Positions 52,101 to 63,639 are shown, counted from the stretch's first letter. The stretch: DNA of 64,000 nucleotides from Xestospongia muta (GCA_963693285.1 OY848918.1:17130035-17194034); one strand, 5' to 3'. Translations and numbers: made by a program. Notes: generated from the sequence alone by a model not told the origin.

Positions 52101-55100
52101 TAGTGTTACTACAAATGTATACTTCACATTATATATCTTATGATCAACTTACAAGATATGGACCTAACATGATAGGGAAAATATATGATGACTATACTTT
52201 ACATTCTTACTAATTATATACATTTAAAAATACTCTTGTCATATATTTCTATATCAATACTTAGTGTTAGTTACATACTTGACAGAACATGTCATTGTAA
52301 AAACTGTCTGATAATAGTGGCTATAATTTTGGGACAAATAGCATTACATTTTGATTACTGAAATATCAATAAAAATTGTACTTTCTGTCACTATGTTTAA
52401 AAGTAAATGAAACTTTTTTCATACTATATCTAGGACCCTATGCTGTGTCTGCTGATATGTTTACTTAGATCAAAACAACCATGATCATCTAGTTGTCTAA
52501 TATTTGATGACTCTTTAGCTGTTACTAAGACATATTGGTTAATATTCAATTCACTGTTGTATTATATAATTTTTTATTTTATTGTCATCTTTAGTATATG
52601 TTGTCCAGACAACATTAAAGTTCTTTATATCCTTTGTGAACTAATACCTCTCTAACTAAGACACTTTTGACATTGTTTACTGTAAATTATATAGCATATA
52701 GAAAATTTTTCATTACAAATATTTAATGTAATAAATTAACATGCTGAAATAATTTTCTCTGAATATATTGAAATAATTTTGAACACAAGATCTATGTACA
52801 AAAACTTTATTAAATGATTGTCTGTGACTGTCTGGAGGATAATAGATAATTTTTGAGATCTGGTAGTCCATCTGTAAGTTACAGATATCTCAAAAGAGTC
52901 ATCTCAGTTATATCTACACAATCATAACTTTCAACATCATGATGTAACATGTGTATCACGTACTGTAAACATATTTACAGTAAATATTTCAATGTGTAAT
53001 AATATTAGTGTGTTTAGTTTTTGTACATCATTCAATGTTGAACTTTATTTTTAAATAAAACTTTCCTGATCTATGGTAGTTAGTCTGTGAATATGTTAAC
53101 ATTATATATTTTGCTAGTAATCATAAAATATACAATATACTGAATATGAAAGGTCACTCTTACTTCTAAAATTACAAACTTAATCTCATTCATTGTCATA
53201 ATTTTCTTAATCAAATTATTAGTAGGTTATGAATGTTGTTATCATGGAAAGTGTGAAGAAACAACACCACATGTAATTTTAGAGAGATCATGTGGATATC
53301 AAATTAAACTTTGGCAAAGTTAATTTTTAATGATGGAGGGAAACATTTGGCAAATGAAGAACACTTTACAAAAGTCATCATTTACTGTATGTTACCACAA
53401 TATCTCTAATGATATAATTAATTTTGTTTAATAATTTTAGTGACTACTATAATAATATGTAAGTGTTTGAAATTGTAGCACAACACATTTACTATATTGA
53501 ATTATGGATGTCTAAAAATATTTCTGACATTATTTTTGCTTATAATAAAAAAATTCTAAATTACAAGTTACAATTAATAGTAGACTTAATTAATGTATGA
53601 ACTTAACATGATATGGAAGACAATTCAAGACATATGACTTCACATTACATACTCTTTTATTAAATATAGAACATAAACTATTGTGATACAATATTTTCAT
53701 TAAGATTTGAGATGTAAATTTTTCATTACATTTGTTGAATTTAGTGCAACTGTTAAATCAATCCACATAACATGTCTATTATATTAGTGATGTTGTTGAT
53801 TATACTGTTTATGAGTGTATAAAACATAAAATTATAATGTTGTTTCTCAAATTAAATGTTGGAATAGAACAAACTTAAAGGATCTCTATAAAAAGTAGAC
53901 CATAGTTAGCTATGCAAACAGCTTATTTATATAATCGTAAAAAAACTTCTGATTAGTACTTTAATAAACTGTAATTGTCTGAGCTTTATAAGCATTCTGA
54001 TTCACTGTAAAGTTATGAGGACAGTGAGGGAATGAACGTGGGTATGATATAAAATGTTGAAATAAATCCAGAAAATCTATTTTTCAAATGCCACATCAAA
54101 AACTAATTCATGAAAATATTATTCTTTACAAATTTGTTACATGATAGATATGGACTGGCTCCATCAGAATTATTCAGTAACATTGTTATTAGATCAACAA
54201 ATGCACACATCATGTCAGTAATATTATACTCTCTCCAAGTTGAGAAGAGCCCCCCCCCCCCCCCCCCCCGCCTTTAAAATGGTGTTTTATGCATGGCATG
54301 TAAGGTGAGGTATTTGCTCACACATTATATGCATTAGTACTGAAGTACATTTTAATGTTAATTATTATTTCTTCATGTGAATGTCATGCAAACACACCAC
54401 GTTTTTTTCTCATGTTCATAATGATGCCAACAAACAGGATAGAGGCTGAGGTCACAAAGAAAGGAGTTTGTTGTGAAAGTCTATGACTATTTTGAAGAAC
54501 TCATCCAGTGTAAACAGATTGAAGGATCTCTTAAATGAACAGCTGATGCTACAGAAGTTTCAAGTAGCAGCATCAAGAGGCTACAGAAAGAGATAGTTGA
54601 AACTGGTGAAGCTGCTTTTTAAATCCAACAATGAGATACAGACACTTCAGACACTTGCTAGTTAATGATTTTGATTGTGAAGCCATCAGACAAACAATCT
54701 ACTACCTCTCTCACAAAGAGCATGTGACACTTGCTAAGTTGCTTGTTGTTTAAAAGAGGATAACATCTTTTACAGTCAGAGGTCAACCCTCCACATATTG
54801 CTAAAGGAAATGGGTTTCAAGTGAGTCACCATAAAGTTTGTTATGATGCCTATTAGTATTGTACTTTATAGACATAAGAGAATTGGTGACAGACGCCACT
54901 ACTATGAACAACCTTGTATTATTAAACAGAGGGACAATTACCTTCATCTGATGTTAAAGAATTGACAAGAGAATTGGCCAGTTGTTTACTTTGATAAAAC
55001 TTGGCCCAATGCTTATGATGGTAAGGATTGTGCTTGAGTAAAGAGGGACGATGTGACTCATGAACCATTTGTGGTATAAAATGGCCTTCTTGGAAGGCTG

Positions 55101-55846
55101 CACAGCTTATTATTCTTGGAGCTGGTGGTGAAATTGTTGGATTCCCAATACCACTCTCATATTTAGATCCCAAAAAATACTAATGATTACCATGATGATA
55201 TGACTTAAACCCTAATGTTCCACCTAACATTCTTAAAGTCATGGATAATGCCTCATATCACACTCATCATAGTGACCTTCTCCCAGTCCTTGTTGCTCAT
55301 TGCCCTCTCGAGCTTATTTAGTTGGCATGGGCACAGGTTAAAGGTCACATCAAGGCCAATACTCGTGCATTCAATCTGGCATGAGAGGGTATTCATGTTG
55401 TGACACTTGACCATTGGAAGAGCCTCACTTAATATGTTCAGATCCACTTTGAACACCACTATTAGCCTAACAATGGCCTCTATAAGAAATTAGTGATATA
55501 TAGGGATAATGATATAGTAATATAAAGATTATAGACTTACTAGTTCTTCCTGAGACATTTAAAAAGTGTAGATCCTTAGCTTGTCACTGTTCCTACGTCA
55601 GGTGTCTATAGATAATATAGGAAGTAGGTTTATATAGATAGTAATAACTATATACTACATTGGAATGAAGAAACTCTACCAACTAAATCAACTGTAACCT
55701 AATTATAGTAAGATAGAATATACTGTCTGTCTACTAACTACTACTATATAGAATAGATATACACTCACACTATATGATATCATTGGATACTAATGGTATC
55801 TAACATTTCATTAGGAGTATACAATATAAAGTGTAATGTGGTAACC
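42761..55846 (-). CDS. Gene 2: ankyrin repeat - P-loop GTPase - COR-like - Death domain protein (whole locus, multi-exon)
   Basis: Minus-strand paralogue of gene 1 in the same orientation. Intronic sequence is alignable over most of the locus, so the duplication is fairly recent. Exons seen: 5' leader, start exon MSQEEL, two ankyrin exons, a third ankyrin exon with a dead donor, a 184-nt transition exon, a 2.1-kb GTPase/COR-like exon and a Death-fold exon. All placed introns are GT-AG and phases match (0,0,0,1,1,1). Skipping the damaged exon keeps the frame because it is symmetric. This is the more complete copy of the effector half, while gene 1 is more complete in the ankyrin half. Confidence 0.75.
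43105..43552. other. Gene 2 last intron
   Basis: A 448-nt GT-AG intron (GTTAGT ... TTTCTAG) between the COR-like exon and the Death exon. No embedded element was recognised. Confidence 0.6.
43553..45649 (-). CDS. Gene 2 GTPase and COR-like exon
   Basis: About 699 codons, acceptor CTACAG, donor GTTAGT, phase 1 at both ends. G motifs: GAPGTGKSS (Walker A), HDSTPV (switch-I threonine), CIDSGGQAAF (G3, DxxGQ type), LGTFFDK (G4 position). An acidic/serine-rich linker lies between the switch and G3. After QIIFPLNTT the protein continues for about 330 residues with a helical section (about residues 330-480 of the exon; motifs LKIGLTLKMNRRDVEAAFMF and FHDLTIFLYFPDVLPDVVFL-like hydrophobic strands) and a C-terminal beta-rich part. 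This matches the GTPase-COR order of ROCO-type proteins, although COR membership is an inference. It is probably a GTP-dependent switch in the cytosol. Confidence 0.75.
45650..46528. other. Gene 2 intron before the GTPase exon
   Basis: An 879-nt GT-AG intron, phase 1. The sequence is stop-dense and without repeats I can name. Confidence 0.55.
46529..46712 (-). CDS. Gene 2 transition exon: one ankyrin repeat plus cap
   Basis: 184 nt, phase 0 in and phase 1 out, acceptor ATATAG, donor GTAATG. It encodes GDTPLHDACSRGGMECIKLL with a GADTTIKNN loop, then KGKSAADKVQPDDINRATIL, the half-repeat cap. It splices through a split aspartate codon to the GTPase exon (KK-D-YSKLL). Confidence 0.7.
46713..48227. 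other. Gene 2 intron between dead-donor exon and transition exon
   Basis: Much shorter than the equivalent 6.9-kb gene 1 intron because the Mutator-like element and other sequence are absent. No feature was recognised. Confidence 0.45.
48228..48326 (-). pseudogene. Gene 2 ankyrin exon with destroyed splice donor
   Basis: Open 33-codon ankyrin repeat (NTPLHYAVYSGHNDVADVLI) with an intact acceptor GTAG. The donor that reads GTAAGTG in gene 1 reads TTAAGTG here, so the invariant GT is lost. Reading on into the intron meets TGA after about a dozen codons. The exon is phase 0 on both sides, so skipping it leaves the protein in frame with one repeat fewer. Confidence 0.65.
48327..50968. other. Gene 2 intron, paralogous to gene 1 16138-22413
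   Basis: Alignable with the gene 1 intron in long stretches but about 3.6 kb shorter. It lacks the internal 0.9-kb duplication and the hAT-like MITE (empty site about 50160-50175). Confidence 0.6.
50969..51058 (-). CDS. Gene 2 ankyrin exon, 30-residue repeat
   Basis: A 90-nt phase-0 exon, acceptor TTTCAG, donor GTTAGT. It encodes GLTALHWTSNFEIAELLIKN and the HALDK end. It has the same three-residue-short repeat as gene 1 exon 22414-22503. Confidence 0.7.
51798..51896 (-). CDS. Gene 2 ankyrin exon (counterpart of gene 1 exon 2)
   Basis: A 99-nt phase-0 exon, acceptor TATAG, donor GTGAGT. It encodes TPLIRASRKGQTEVVSFLLQ and NHANSNSSDN. An arginine replaces the small core residue of the usual TPLxxAa motif and QT replaces the GH-type turn, so the repeat has drifted from consensus more than the gene 1 copy. 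Confidence 0.7.
51897..52861. other. Gene 2 intron, proximal conserved part
   Basis: Matches gene 1 23712-24450 except for two gains of about 105-115 bp each (about 52158-52265 and 52682-52787), both AT-rich and possibly MITEs. Similarity to gene 1 stops near 52861. Confidence 0.5.
52862..54249. other. Gene 2-specific intronic sequence
   Basis: Has no counterpart in gene 1 and begins where paralogous similarity ends. No coding motif was found. It is probably part of the insertion or replacement that removed the first ankyrin exon. Confidence 0.4.
54250..54269. repeat. (C)20 homopolymer
   Basis: Twenty consecutive C in otherwise very AT-rich DNA, followed by GCC. It could be a true slippage tract or a sequencing/assembly artefact. 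Confidence 0.9.
54430..55488 (+). mobile_element. Tc1/mariner (IS630-type) transposase relic
   Basis: Degenerate plus-strand coding sequence. Near 54440-54610 is a helix-turn-helix-like part (YDYFEELIQCKQIEGSLK, SSSSIKRLQKEIVETGEA). Around 54985 is VVYFDKTWPNAYDGKDCA with the first catalytic-type Asp, at 55241 MDNASYHTHHSDLLPVLVAH with the second, and at about 55309 LELI-stop-LAWAQVKGHIKANTRAF with the Glu. At least five stop codons break it. It ends at 55488, directly against sequence conserved with gene 1, in the place where gene 1 has its first ankyrin exon. Confidence 0.8.
55541..55605 (-). CDS. Gene 2 exon with start codon (MSQEEL)
   Basis: Same structure as the gene 1 start exon: acceptor CTATAG, short leader, ATG at 55558-55556, six codons, donor GTAAGT in phase 0. 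The sequence upstream to about 55915 is also shared with gene 1, including the leader-exon donor near 55846. Confidence 0.65.
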
Positions 55847-56035
55847 TGTTCTTATCTTTAGTGCGTGACCTACGTTGTTTGTCGATTGTTATGGCAACTC
55901 AATGCTACGCCCACTAATTTAATTACAGGATGGACGATTACCATGGAGAACCCATGCGAAGCTACTATAAAATTCATCAATTCATCAATTTGCCAGGCAT
56001 ACTAGATACTTGCAACACAAGAACCTGATTAGTCC

Positions 56036-57160
56036 TTGGTAGTACACGCTCTATTCTCTTATTTCTCTTATACACCATTTCTGGGTCTATTTAGTCTTCT
56101 ATTTATTATCTCAGGTGATATTGAATTGAATCCTGGTCTTGTAGATGTTGTGAAATTTGTCTGTGTTTCTACAGAGTTTGGTCACATCTTTGTCTATTAC
56201 AGCTGCTCTTGCATCAATATAGTGCCTAATTTTTGCTGATAAATATCCTTTTCATTGCCCTTTCTGTATCAAATGAAATGTTTTATCTATTGCGTCCTTT
56301 TGTTATGAAATTTTATTCCTCAGGGCTCATGTGATAAATTTGGAAAAAGTATGTCATTCTTTCAAATCTTCCTCCATAAAGTTAAAAATACTCAGTAATA
56401 ATTTAGATTCCATATCTACCAATGTCTATTATACAATTCATAGTTTGCCTACTTCTTTCCTTTCTTCATCCTTTATACACAACCTATTGATACTATCTCT
56501 TGTTTATCCATCATTTCAAAGACAAACAGTACTTCTATTTTTTCTACATGTCAACTTGTTTCTTCTAATAATTTTTTTGCCAAATGATATCAATGACCTG
56601 CAAGAAAACCTCTTATGTGAAATCATCCATTACCTATGCTATTCATCCACCCTCGTCATCAACCCCTCCCCCTTCGCCTTCTTTTTAACCATCAATCTCC
56701 AGTCAATCAACCTCCACTTTTTCAAGCAAACATCACTTATGTTGCTTCCAATGAAAATACACTATTACCTCTTCCCCCAATGGAAACTCCATTACTTACC
56801 ACACCACCCTCTCTTTAATTTTCACACCCATCTTCGTTTAAAACATCTTCATCTTTTCAAATGACTCTACCTCTTCCCACTCATATTCTTCCCCACCAGG
56901 AAATATCACACACTCTAGTCACCTTCCTTCAAATCATACTTCATACTCAGTCTCAATAATCCACCCTCTACACAGTCACTAAAGATTTATGCTTCAATGC
57001 TAGAAATATTCTTCCTAAAATAGACAAACTCACTGCTCTCTGTTCTGTCTATTATCCTGACTTAAGATGTATAGTGAAGTATTGATAATCTCCTGCCATT
57101 TCTGATCTTGATGTTTCAATCCTACCAAAACTGAACACTTTTTCATGATTTTTTGTTTAC
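56036..57160 (+). mobile_element. LINE 5' part: 2A-like leader and endonuclease start
   Basis: Opens with a hydrophobic leader (FLGLFSLLFIIS) followed by GDIELNPGL (56114-56140), a 2A-like ribosome-skipping motif in which the terminal proline codon CCT has become CTT (leucine). A cysteine-containing stretch and a Ser/Pro-rich linker follow with frame breaks. Near 57000 it reads NARNILPKIDKLTALCSVYY, the typical beginning of an APE endonuclease domain in CR1/L2-like LINEs. The remaining endonuclease is missing. It lies directly upstream of gene 2. Confidence 0.7.
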
Positions 57161-57299
57161 GGTTAATGTCACTAACATTAACTATACATACTCTTTAGTG
57201 TACATACTCCTTAAACAACAGGAGAATAACTTGAAGAAGCAATTGTATGACTAAATGCTACTTAATAATATAAAATTATGAGATCATAGTTTAAGATTG

Positions 57300-59440
57300 C
57301 TACTACCAACTTGTTTATTTGTTTGACGTATGCCATGAAATGTGTTTAAGAAGACAATTATGTCCTTCAAACGAGAGACATGAATATGCCCACAATGGAT
57401 CCCAATTTCCTACACACATTGTCAGGCAACTAAGTAAATGGAGTTTCATTGTGGATGAATTATCCCCTACTAAAAAGAAATTAATGAAAGCACATAGCAC
57501 AACTCAAGGGGAGAAGCATACCATAAATTTTTATTTACTGCTCATAAACTTTTCTAAATAGAAATGAACATTATCTAAGTCTGATTATCTAATAGCATCT
57601 GATAGAAGTATATGCACTGAGGAAACTAACAATGCATAATGACTTAAATATACTTGAAAATGTATACATCACTCAACATGGGGACATAACAGAACAATAA
57701 CCAAAAACATAGCGCACACCTTGAAAAAGTTTGAAATTAGTCTACATGTTGTAACCAACTTACTAACCTTGCTTCTGAAGCTATAAGATTTTTCGTCATG
57801 ATTTACGCCAAAACAAAACTTAAGCTAATCAAGAACAGCACCTAGAAAAATTGTCTAAAGAGCATCAATAGCAAAATATTTCAAATGGTCAAGGGGTTTG
57901 TGTAAACAAAATACATTTTCTCCTTTCACACCTTTTACATATTAAAAATCTTTAATTAAATGTAGCATAATTATGACAATTCAACATACAGAAGAACATA
58001 TATAACAATTGCCTCTTTGGCATTATCCAGCAGAAATTGAAGTGATCATAAAGCCTCATATTTCTTGGGCTAGTTACTGTGCAAACAATTAGTAAGCCTC
58101 AGTTATTGTTTTGTTCACAGTATGGACATCCATACGCACCATTATAATTATTATTTCATGTTCATCAATGCAGCATGAGCTGGAAGGTTAACAAAATGCA
58201 AACAAAAAAATTGCTTTTGAAATTATTGGTCCATCAGGAGAATTGATCTCAATTCCTAAGGTGATCACCTAATATAATTTTTTCAGTTTGACAACTAGAG
58301 TCTTTACCTATTTCCTAAAGCTCATTAATGGATATAATTAAAGGCATGATGTATGTTGTCATGCTAGGCTGTCTTAAAAAATCATAACCAACTAACATAA
58401 TATTTCACTTAGAAATCTAAGAAACACAACATGGAATAGTGTAGATGAAGTCATTATAATATTATAAACTACCATTCAACAAGGGATAGCTCATCGATAA
58501 CAACTCAGACAGGCCAAAGTAAAAATTAGACAATTTGAAAATTGCTACACCATCAGTATTGCACAATGAGACACATTGCTGGTGATGATCATAACGAAGA
58601 AAAATATCTTTATATTCATAACCATCATAAATGTCCCTGATGATAACACTAGTTCTGTCATTAAATCTTTGTTAAAGTAGTTTCACACGTAAGGATATAA
58701 ACAATTCTTTATAACAAACAACTAATGCAATAGTCAAATAAGTATATATGCTGAAACAGATGACTCTAATTTAAAACCTATTGTTGAATGCTATATATAT
58801 ATATATATATATATACTGGTAGATATACACACTTACTACCAACCTTGATCTGAATGTCATGAATGGTAATGAGTATGTTAATCCTTTATTTTTTGTCATA
58901 TTTTTACCTTCATTCATTCTTCTATAAGCTTTAGTTTCAATGGGATGTGTGAAAAATCATCAATACTAGCACAGCATTCATTTGGACAAACTATTGTTGT
59001 ACTTTTAAATAATTTAGTGCATTTAGAACAGTTTTTACAATAGACTGACTTGATGTCAACAAATAATTTGACAAAATTCTTTTTACTTTGTGAAGTGATT
59101 TTTTAAAATATGTGCATGACTTCAGAAAGGATTTTTTAGTCAAGCTGTGTCTTAATGAGTATTGTTAAAAGTAAAAGATAGCTTATCAATAACATTTAAG
59201 TCAGCTCCATCATACAAAGGATGCAAGAGTTCTGAAGAATAGCCAGGAAAAGTTGAATACTTGATTGGAATACTAGTAGAGTTGTCCTACATCTCACTAT
59301 CACTGCTACACGTCTCATCAGAATAGTCTGATTCACTACAGGATAACTGCAAATATCTGAGTCTGATTTCAAAGTCTTGTAGTCACTATCATAATCATGT
59401 GAGGAGTCTGAGACACTAAAAAAACTGTTTCATCATACTG
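57300..59440 (-). mobile_element. EnSpm/CACTA-like transposase relic inserted in the LINE
   Basis: Minus-strand degenerate coding sequence. A cysteine motif at about 59060-59010 (VYCKNCSKCTKLF) is followed at 58562-58536 by CNTDGVAIFKLSNF, the NTDGxxxFK motif of EnSpm-type transposases, and at 57413-57350 by VGNWDPLWAYSCLSFEGHN, the LGPLWAxSxFxFE-type motif near the C-terminus. Many stops and frame changes separate them. The terminal CACTA ends could not be placed. Confidence 0.65.
58790..58815. repeat. (TA)n microsatellite
   Basis: About 26 bp of alternating TA within the EnSpm-like relic. Confidence 0.9.
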
Positions 59441-59469
59441 TAAGGCCGTAAAGCAGATTAATTTTTTTT

Positions 59470-61140
59470 GTCTCTTCAAAATGCAAAGAAATTGTTTCGT
59501 TTCTAATGTCTTCCAAGGACTTCTGGTCTCTACTTAAGAAATTAAATAAGAAATCTTCCTCTATTCCCACTTTATCATTTAATGGCTCCTCAGCTTCCAC
59601 ACCCTTTCTCAAGGCTAATAGAATTAACCAATTCATTTGTAACTGTTTTAATCAATCTGTTCTCCCCTCTCCACAGTTTCTGGTGACTTTGAAGATTGTC
59701 CATCTTATCTTTTATGCTCCAACATCGAAGTTGTAAAACTCCTTCTTCGGATTCCATCTAATGTATCTACAGGTCCCGATGGTATTTCAACCCGTATGTT
59801 AAGAGAAACTACCTTCTCCATTTCATCACCACTTACTTCCATCTTTAATCTATCGATTAAGTCCGGTATCTTTCCTGACAACTGGAAGAACTCTCACATT
59901 ATCCCAATACCAAAGCACTCTTCAGCTTCATCTTATCCCACAGGTTATTGTCCTCTATCTCTACTACCACTTATCAGCAAAGTCCTAGAAAGACATATTT
60001 TTTTCAACTAGCTACTGGACTTTTGCCAGATTCATAATCTTTTATCTGACTCTCATTTCTTCAAGGCTAGTTTCTTGGACCATTTCTCTTTATTTTGTAT
60101 GTGAATGACATATTCCAGTTACCTTTCTCCTCAACTTCATCCATCATCCTATATGCTGACGACATCCTTCTATCATGTTCCTTCAAATCATCATTTGAAT
60201 TTCACTTGCACAATCTAACGTTAATATTCTCTCTTCCTGGGTCAAATCTAAACACCTTATGATTAATCACTCAATAACCAAATACATGATCATTTCCAGA
60301 AAGTCTTCTACATCCTTTACTACACTTCCTTCTCTTCTCCTTGATGGATCACCTCTTGAATTAGTCTCTTCATTTAAGTACCTAGATGTTACTCTGCTGG
60401 CCATTCACATCAATGAAACCTGTTCTAAGGCCAAGTAACTGCTTGGCTACATCTATTGTCAATTTTACTGTAACTATTCTTCTGTTCTTATTAAATTGTA
60501 CTTGACATTAATCCTCCCCATCCTTATGTACAGCTCCTCTGTTTGGGATCCATATTCCATTCTTATCATGAACAATTGTAAAAAGTTCAACATTTCACCC
60601 TAAAACTCTGCAATAAAAATTGGACCTCTGATTATCCTCTACTTCTACAAGGCTTCAATCTTCCTTTTCTATCCTCCTGTAGAACAACATCCAAACATGT
60701 CCTTTATACAGTTTCATCTTTAGTAAGGTCTACATTCCTGTAAGCTCTTTTTCATTTCAAAACCAGTCCTCTTATAATTTACATTCTTCCTACACTTTGA
60801 ACCTGAATATGCCCTTCTCCAGATCTTATGCTACTCTCAACTCCTTCCTTCTCAGTGCTTTCTTTCTGTAGAATTCCCTTCCCTCATCATTCAATGATCT
60901 CAACTCTGCAAGGCAGTTCAAGCAAAATATTTCTTATTTACTTTAACATTATCAGGAATATGGTATACGTATTGTTCACATTTATTCATTCATTCAGCTG
61001 TTAATATCATCACTTATCATATATATAATTATAATTCTTCACCTTCTATTTTATTTTCTTCTATTATTTTTGATGCTCTTTATATTAGCTTTGCTATTGA
61101 GTGTTTTTTATGTTTTAAAAATAAAAAATAGCTTGTCCTG
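59470..61140 (+). mobile_element. LINE fragment C: pre-RT, RT and 3' part
   Basis: Begins with MSSKDFWSLLKKLNKKSSSI, then VSTGPDGISTRML and WKNSHIIPIPKHSSA with LLPLISKVLER (RT fingers). Motifs A and B are deleted near 60070. The YADD motif follows (ILYADDILLS), then SSFKYLDVTLLAIHINETCSKAK, VWDPYS and the C-terminal SVEFPSLIIQ region. Numerous frame breaks. Same family as fragments A and B. With the 5' part at 56036 it probably formed one element, later split by the EnSpm-like insertion and a deletion. Confidence 0.8.
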
Positions 61141-63639
61141 ACAAAAAAGTTACATCATCTCAAAGATAATAATACTGTTGATGATATGGCTGTGTTGTTA
61201 TGTTTTGTAACTATGACAACTTGAAGGTTTTTGAGTTAGTAATGAGATAAATTAAAGTGTCTATTGTCATTATCCAAAGATTAGATATCATTCATTGTAG
61301 TTATGTAGGTCAATGACATTATTAGTAACAACTATAAGTACTAGACTAATGTAGATATATATAGAATTGTGTAACTGCATTTGTAATCAATCAGAAGCCC
61401 TGTTTACATAGTACATATATAGTAATGAGTTTGTAAACCTAATGGTACACTTAAGTGTACAAGCTGGTTATCAAATTTGTTAACTTGGCATACAGACTAT
61501 GTAAACTAGTTGAACTGAAGGAATTACAATCCTTATACAGGTATTGTTAATATCATATAAACAATCCAGTCAATTGAGAGAACACATGATTGTTGTTTTG
61601 TTTTAGACAAGTCTTTGGAACAAGTTTATGACCACCTGTAACAAAATAGCGACCATTGTAATTATTATAAAGTATATTGCAATAACTATTTACAAAAGTT
61701 ATAGATTGTCTTTAAATGAAACCATTATCATTGTTAGTAATAACAGCAAGAGGTTCTTTCATATTAAAATGAAAATAAGTACATGTAATTATACAATAGT
61801 AATGAGTGTAATATAATGATTACCAATAAAGTGATGTGCACTAATAGGGAATTGTAAAATTATGACATGTAGAGAAAGAAGTGAGTATGACATTAAAGAA
61901 TTGACATATATCTTATTATTAGCAAGTAGATGAATAATAAATAGATTTGTTTAATTCAAATGTGTTTTTCAGTCTGTGCCATTGATTTGTTGTCAGTCAA
62001 TTTGGAACTTTTGGCAGCAATGTAGATAGTTCTGAAACTCAACTTCTTGTAATATTTCCGTTTTCATTTTTTAGTGAAGTTCTTACTTGTTCTCTTGAGC
62101 TTCAGTTTACTTGCACTGAAAAAGTAACATGTTTTATTAACATAAATAGTTACAGCAGCAAACTCTCAGTTTGCATGTTTTGCTTTTACAGGACACTGTC
62201 ATAACTTGAAAGAGTTATATCATTGAATCATGCACCTAGATCAGTAATGACTTTCATTGATGATTATTTCATTAAAAATGATGGTTGTTTAGTACAAATA
62301 TCTCACAATGTATTGACTAGAAGGCACATATAAAACAATAATTGAAGAGGAATTAACATTATTTTAAAATAAAGAATACAAATTCAATTATACAATAAAT
62401 ATTATCTTTATCACCACATTAAAAAAATTTAAATACTTATGAATTAATATTACTTTGAACAGTAATGTCCAGTTGTCCATCACCAATATAGGAATAAGAA
62501 CAAAATGTGTATATATTACAAAATGAACATAGCATTACAAGAAAATAAGAATGAGAATGAGATATTTGATAAGTATGTAAATGGTTATTAATACCTACTA
62601 TATATAACAAAGCTTACAGTGTACTACACATCTTAAAATGTACATGCAACAGAGTAAATATTGAACTGTTGAAATGTGTAATATATAAATAATATTTATA
62701 TATTTATAAGATTATCAGGTGCTGACATAACACCAAAGTGCTACAGTAGCATACTATGATTACTAGTATAAGACCATACAGTTTGACACCATTGTGTTGT
62801 GTTAGCACCTCCAATTTTACAGTGTACAATTCCACATTTCAAATCTTCATATGAAAAGAGCTTTCCCTGCAGGTACATAAAAAGAAGCATTTGGTATCTT
62901 TTTGCAACTGAATGTGGTAGATTTTTAAAACAATTAACAATTTGTGTAGCTCTTTTAAATTATGAATGCTTTGCTTCCATTCTCATACACTAGCTAGAAA
63001 ACAATGGTCCTACTATGTATGTCATGAAAAATAATAGTTATAATCATACTTTGAAATGCTTGTGAGATTAATAATAATACAGTTAACTATACTGTGAATA
63101 TGGGGAATATGATCATTCACAAGGCTGTTCTTATCCTCCCTTTGGAGGTTATAGGCTCGAACTTTGTTACCATTTTGAAAAGGGTATAAAATAGCAACTT
63201 TCCACATTTCAATCACTAATATATATAGGCAAACAAAAGTAGACACATTAATTTAAACCATTTAGGTCAAAATAGTGCATGTATATACATCATTAGTGTT
63301 TCTTCAAATTAAAGAAATAAATGAGTTGCAAAGTTGAATGGCAGCTCCTATAGCTGCTTTGTTGTTTTTAAAGGATACTTTTTCTATTATATGTAGATTG
63401 CTTCAAGTTTTCTAAAGTAATACCTGATATATTGACAAATCCCAAACCATTAGTTGAAGAGGAATTGCCATGTTTTAGGTGTTTAATTGATGATTTTCTA
63501 TCAGTGAGTCATCTTAATTTATAATTTATTTTTATTACTGACTTTTCAGTAAGACAAAAAAATCATATTATACAGTGCATAGTTCCTCTGCGTCAAATTA
63601 AGAGCCGAGTTATTTGTATGGATACATTACCACTACATA
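61141..63639. other. Intergenic, no gene seen
   Basis: AT-rich with only short frames. At 63395-63470 an exon-like stretch (IPDILTNPKPLVEEELPCF) ends at a GGTGTTT and is followed at 63550 by a TTTTCAG acceptor-like site, so it may be part of the same fragmented unidentified gene as 63640-63865. Support is weak. Confidence 0.3.

Noticed and set aside
54922..55173. 83-codon minus frame
   Set aside because: It is the antisense shadow of the Tc1/mariner transposase relic.
57319..57561. 80-codon plus frame
   Set aside because: Antisense to the C-terminal motif of the EnSpm-like relic, which gives the recognisable peptide on the minus strand.
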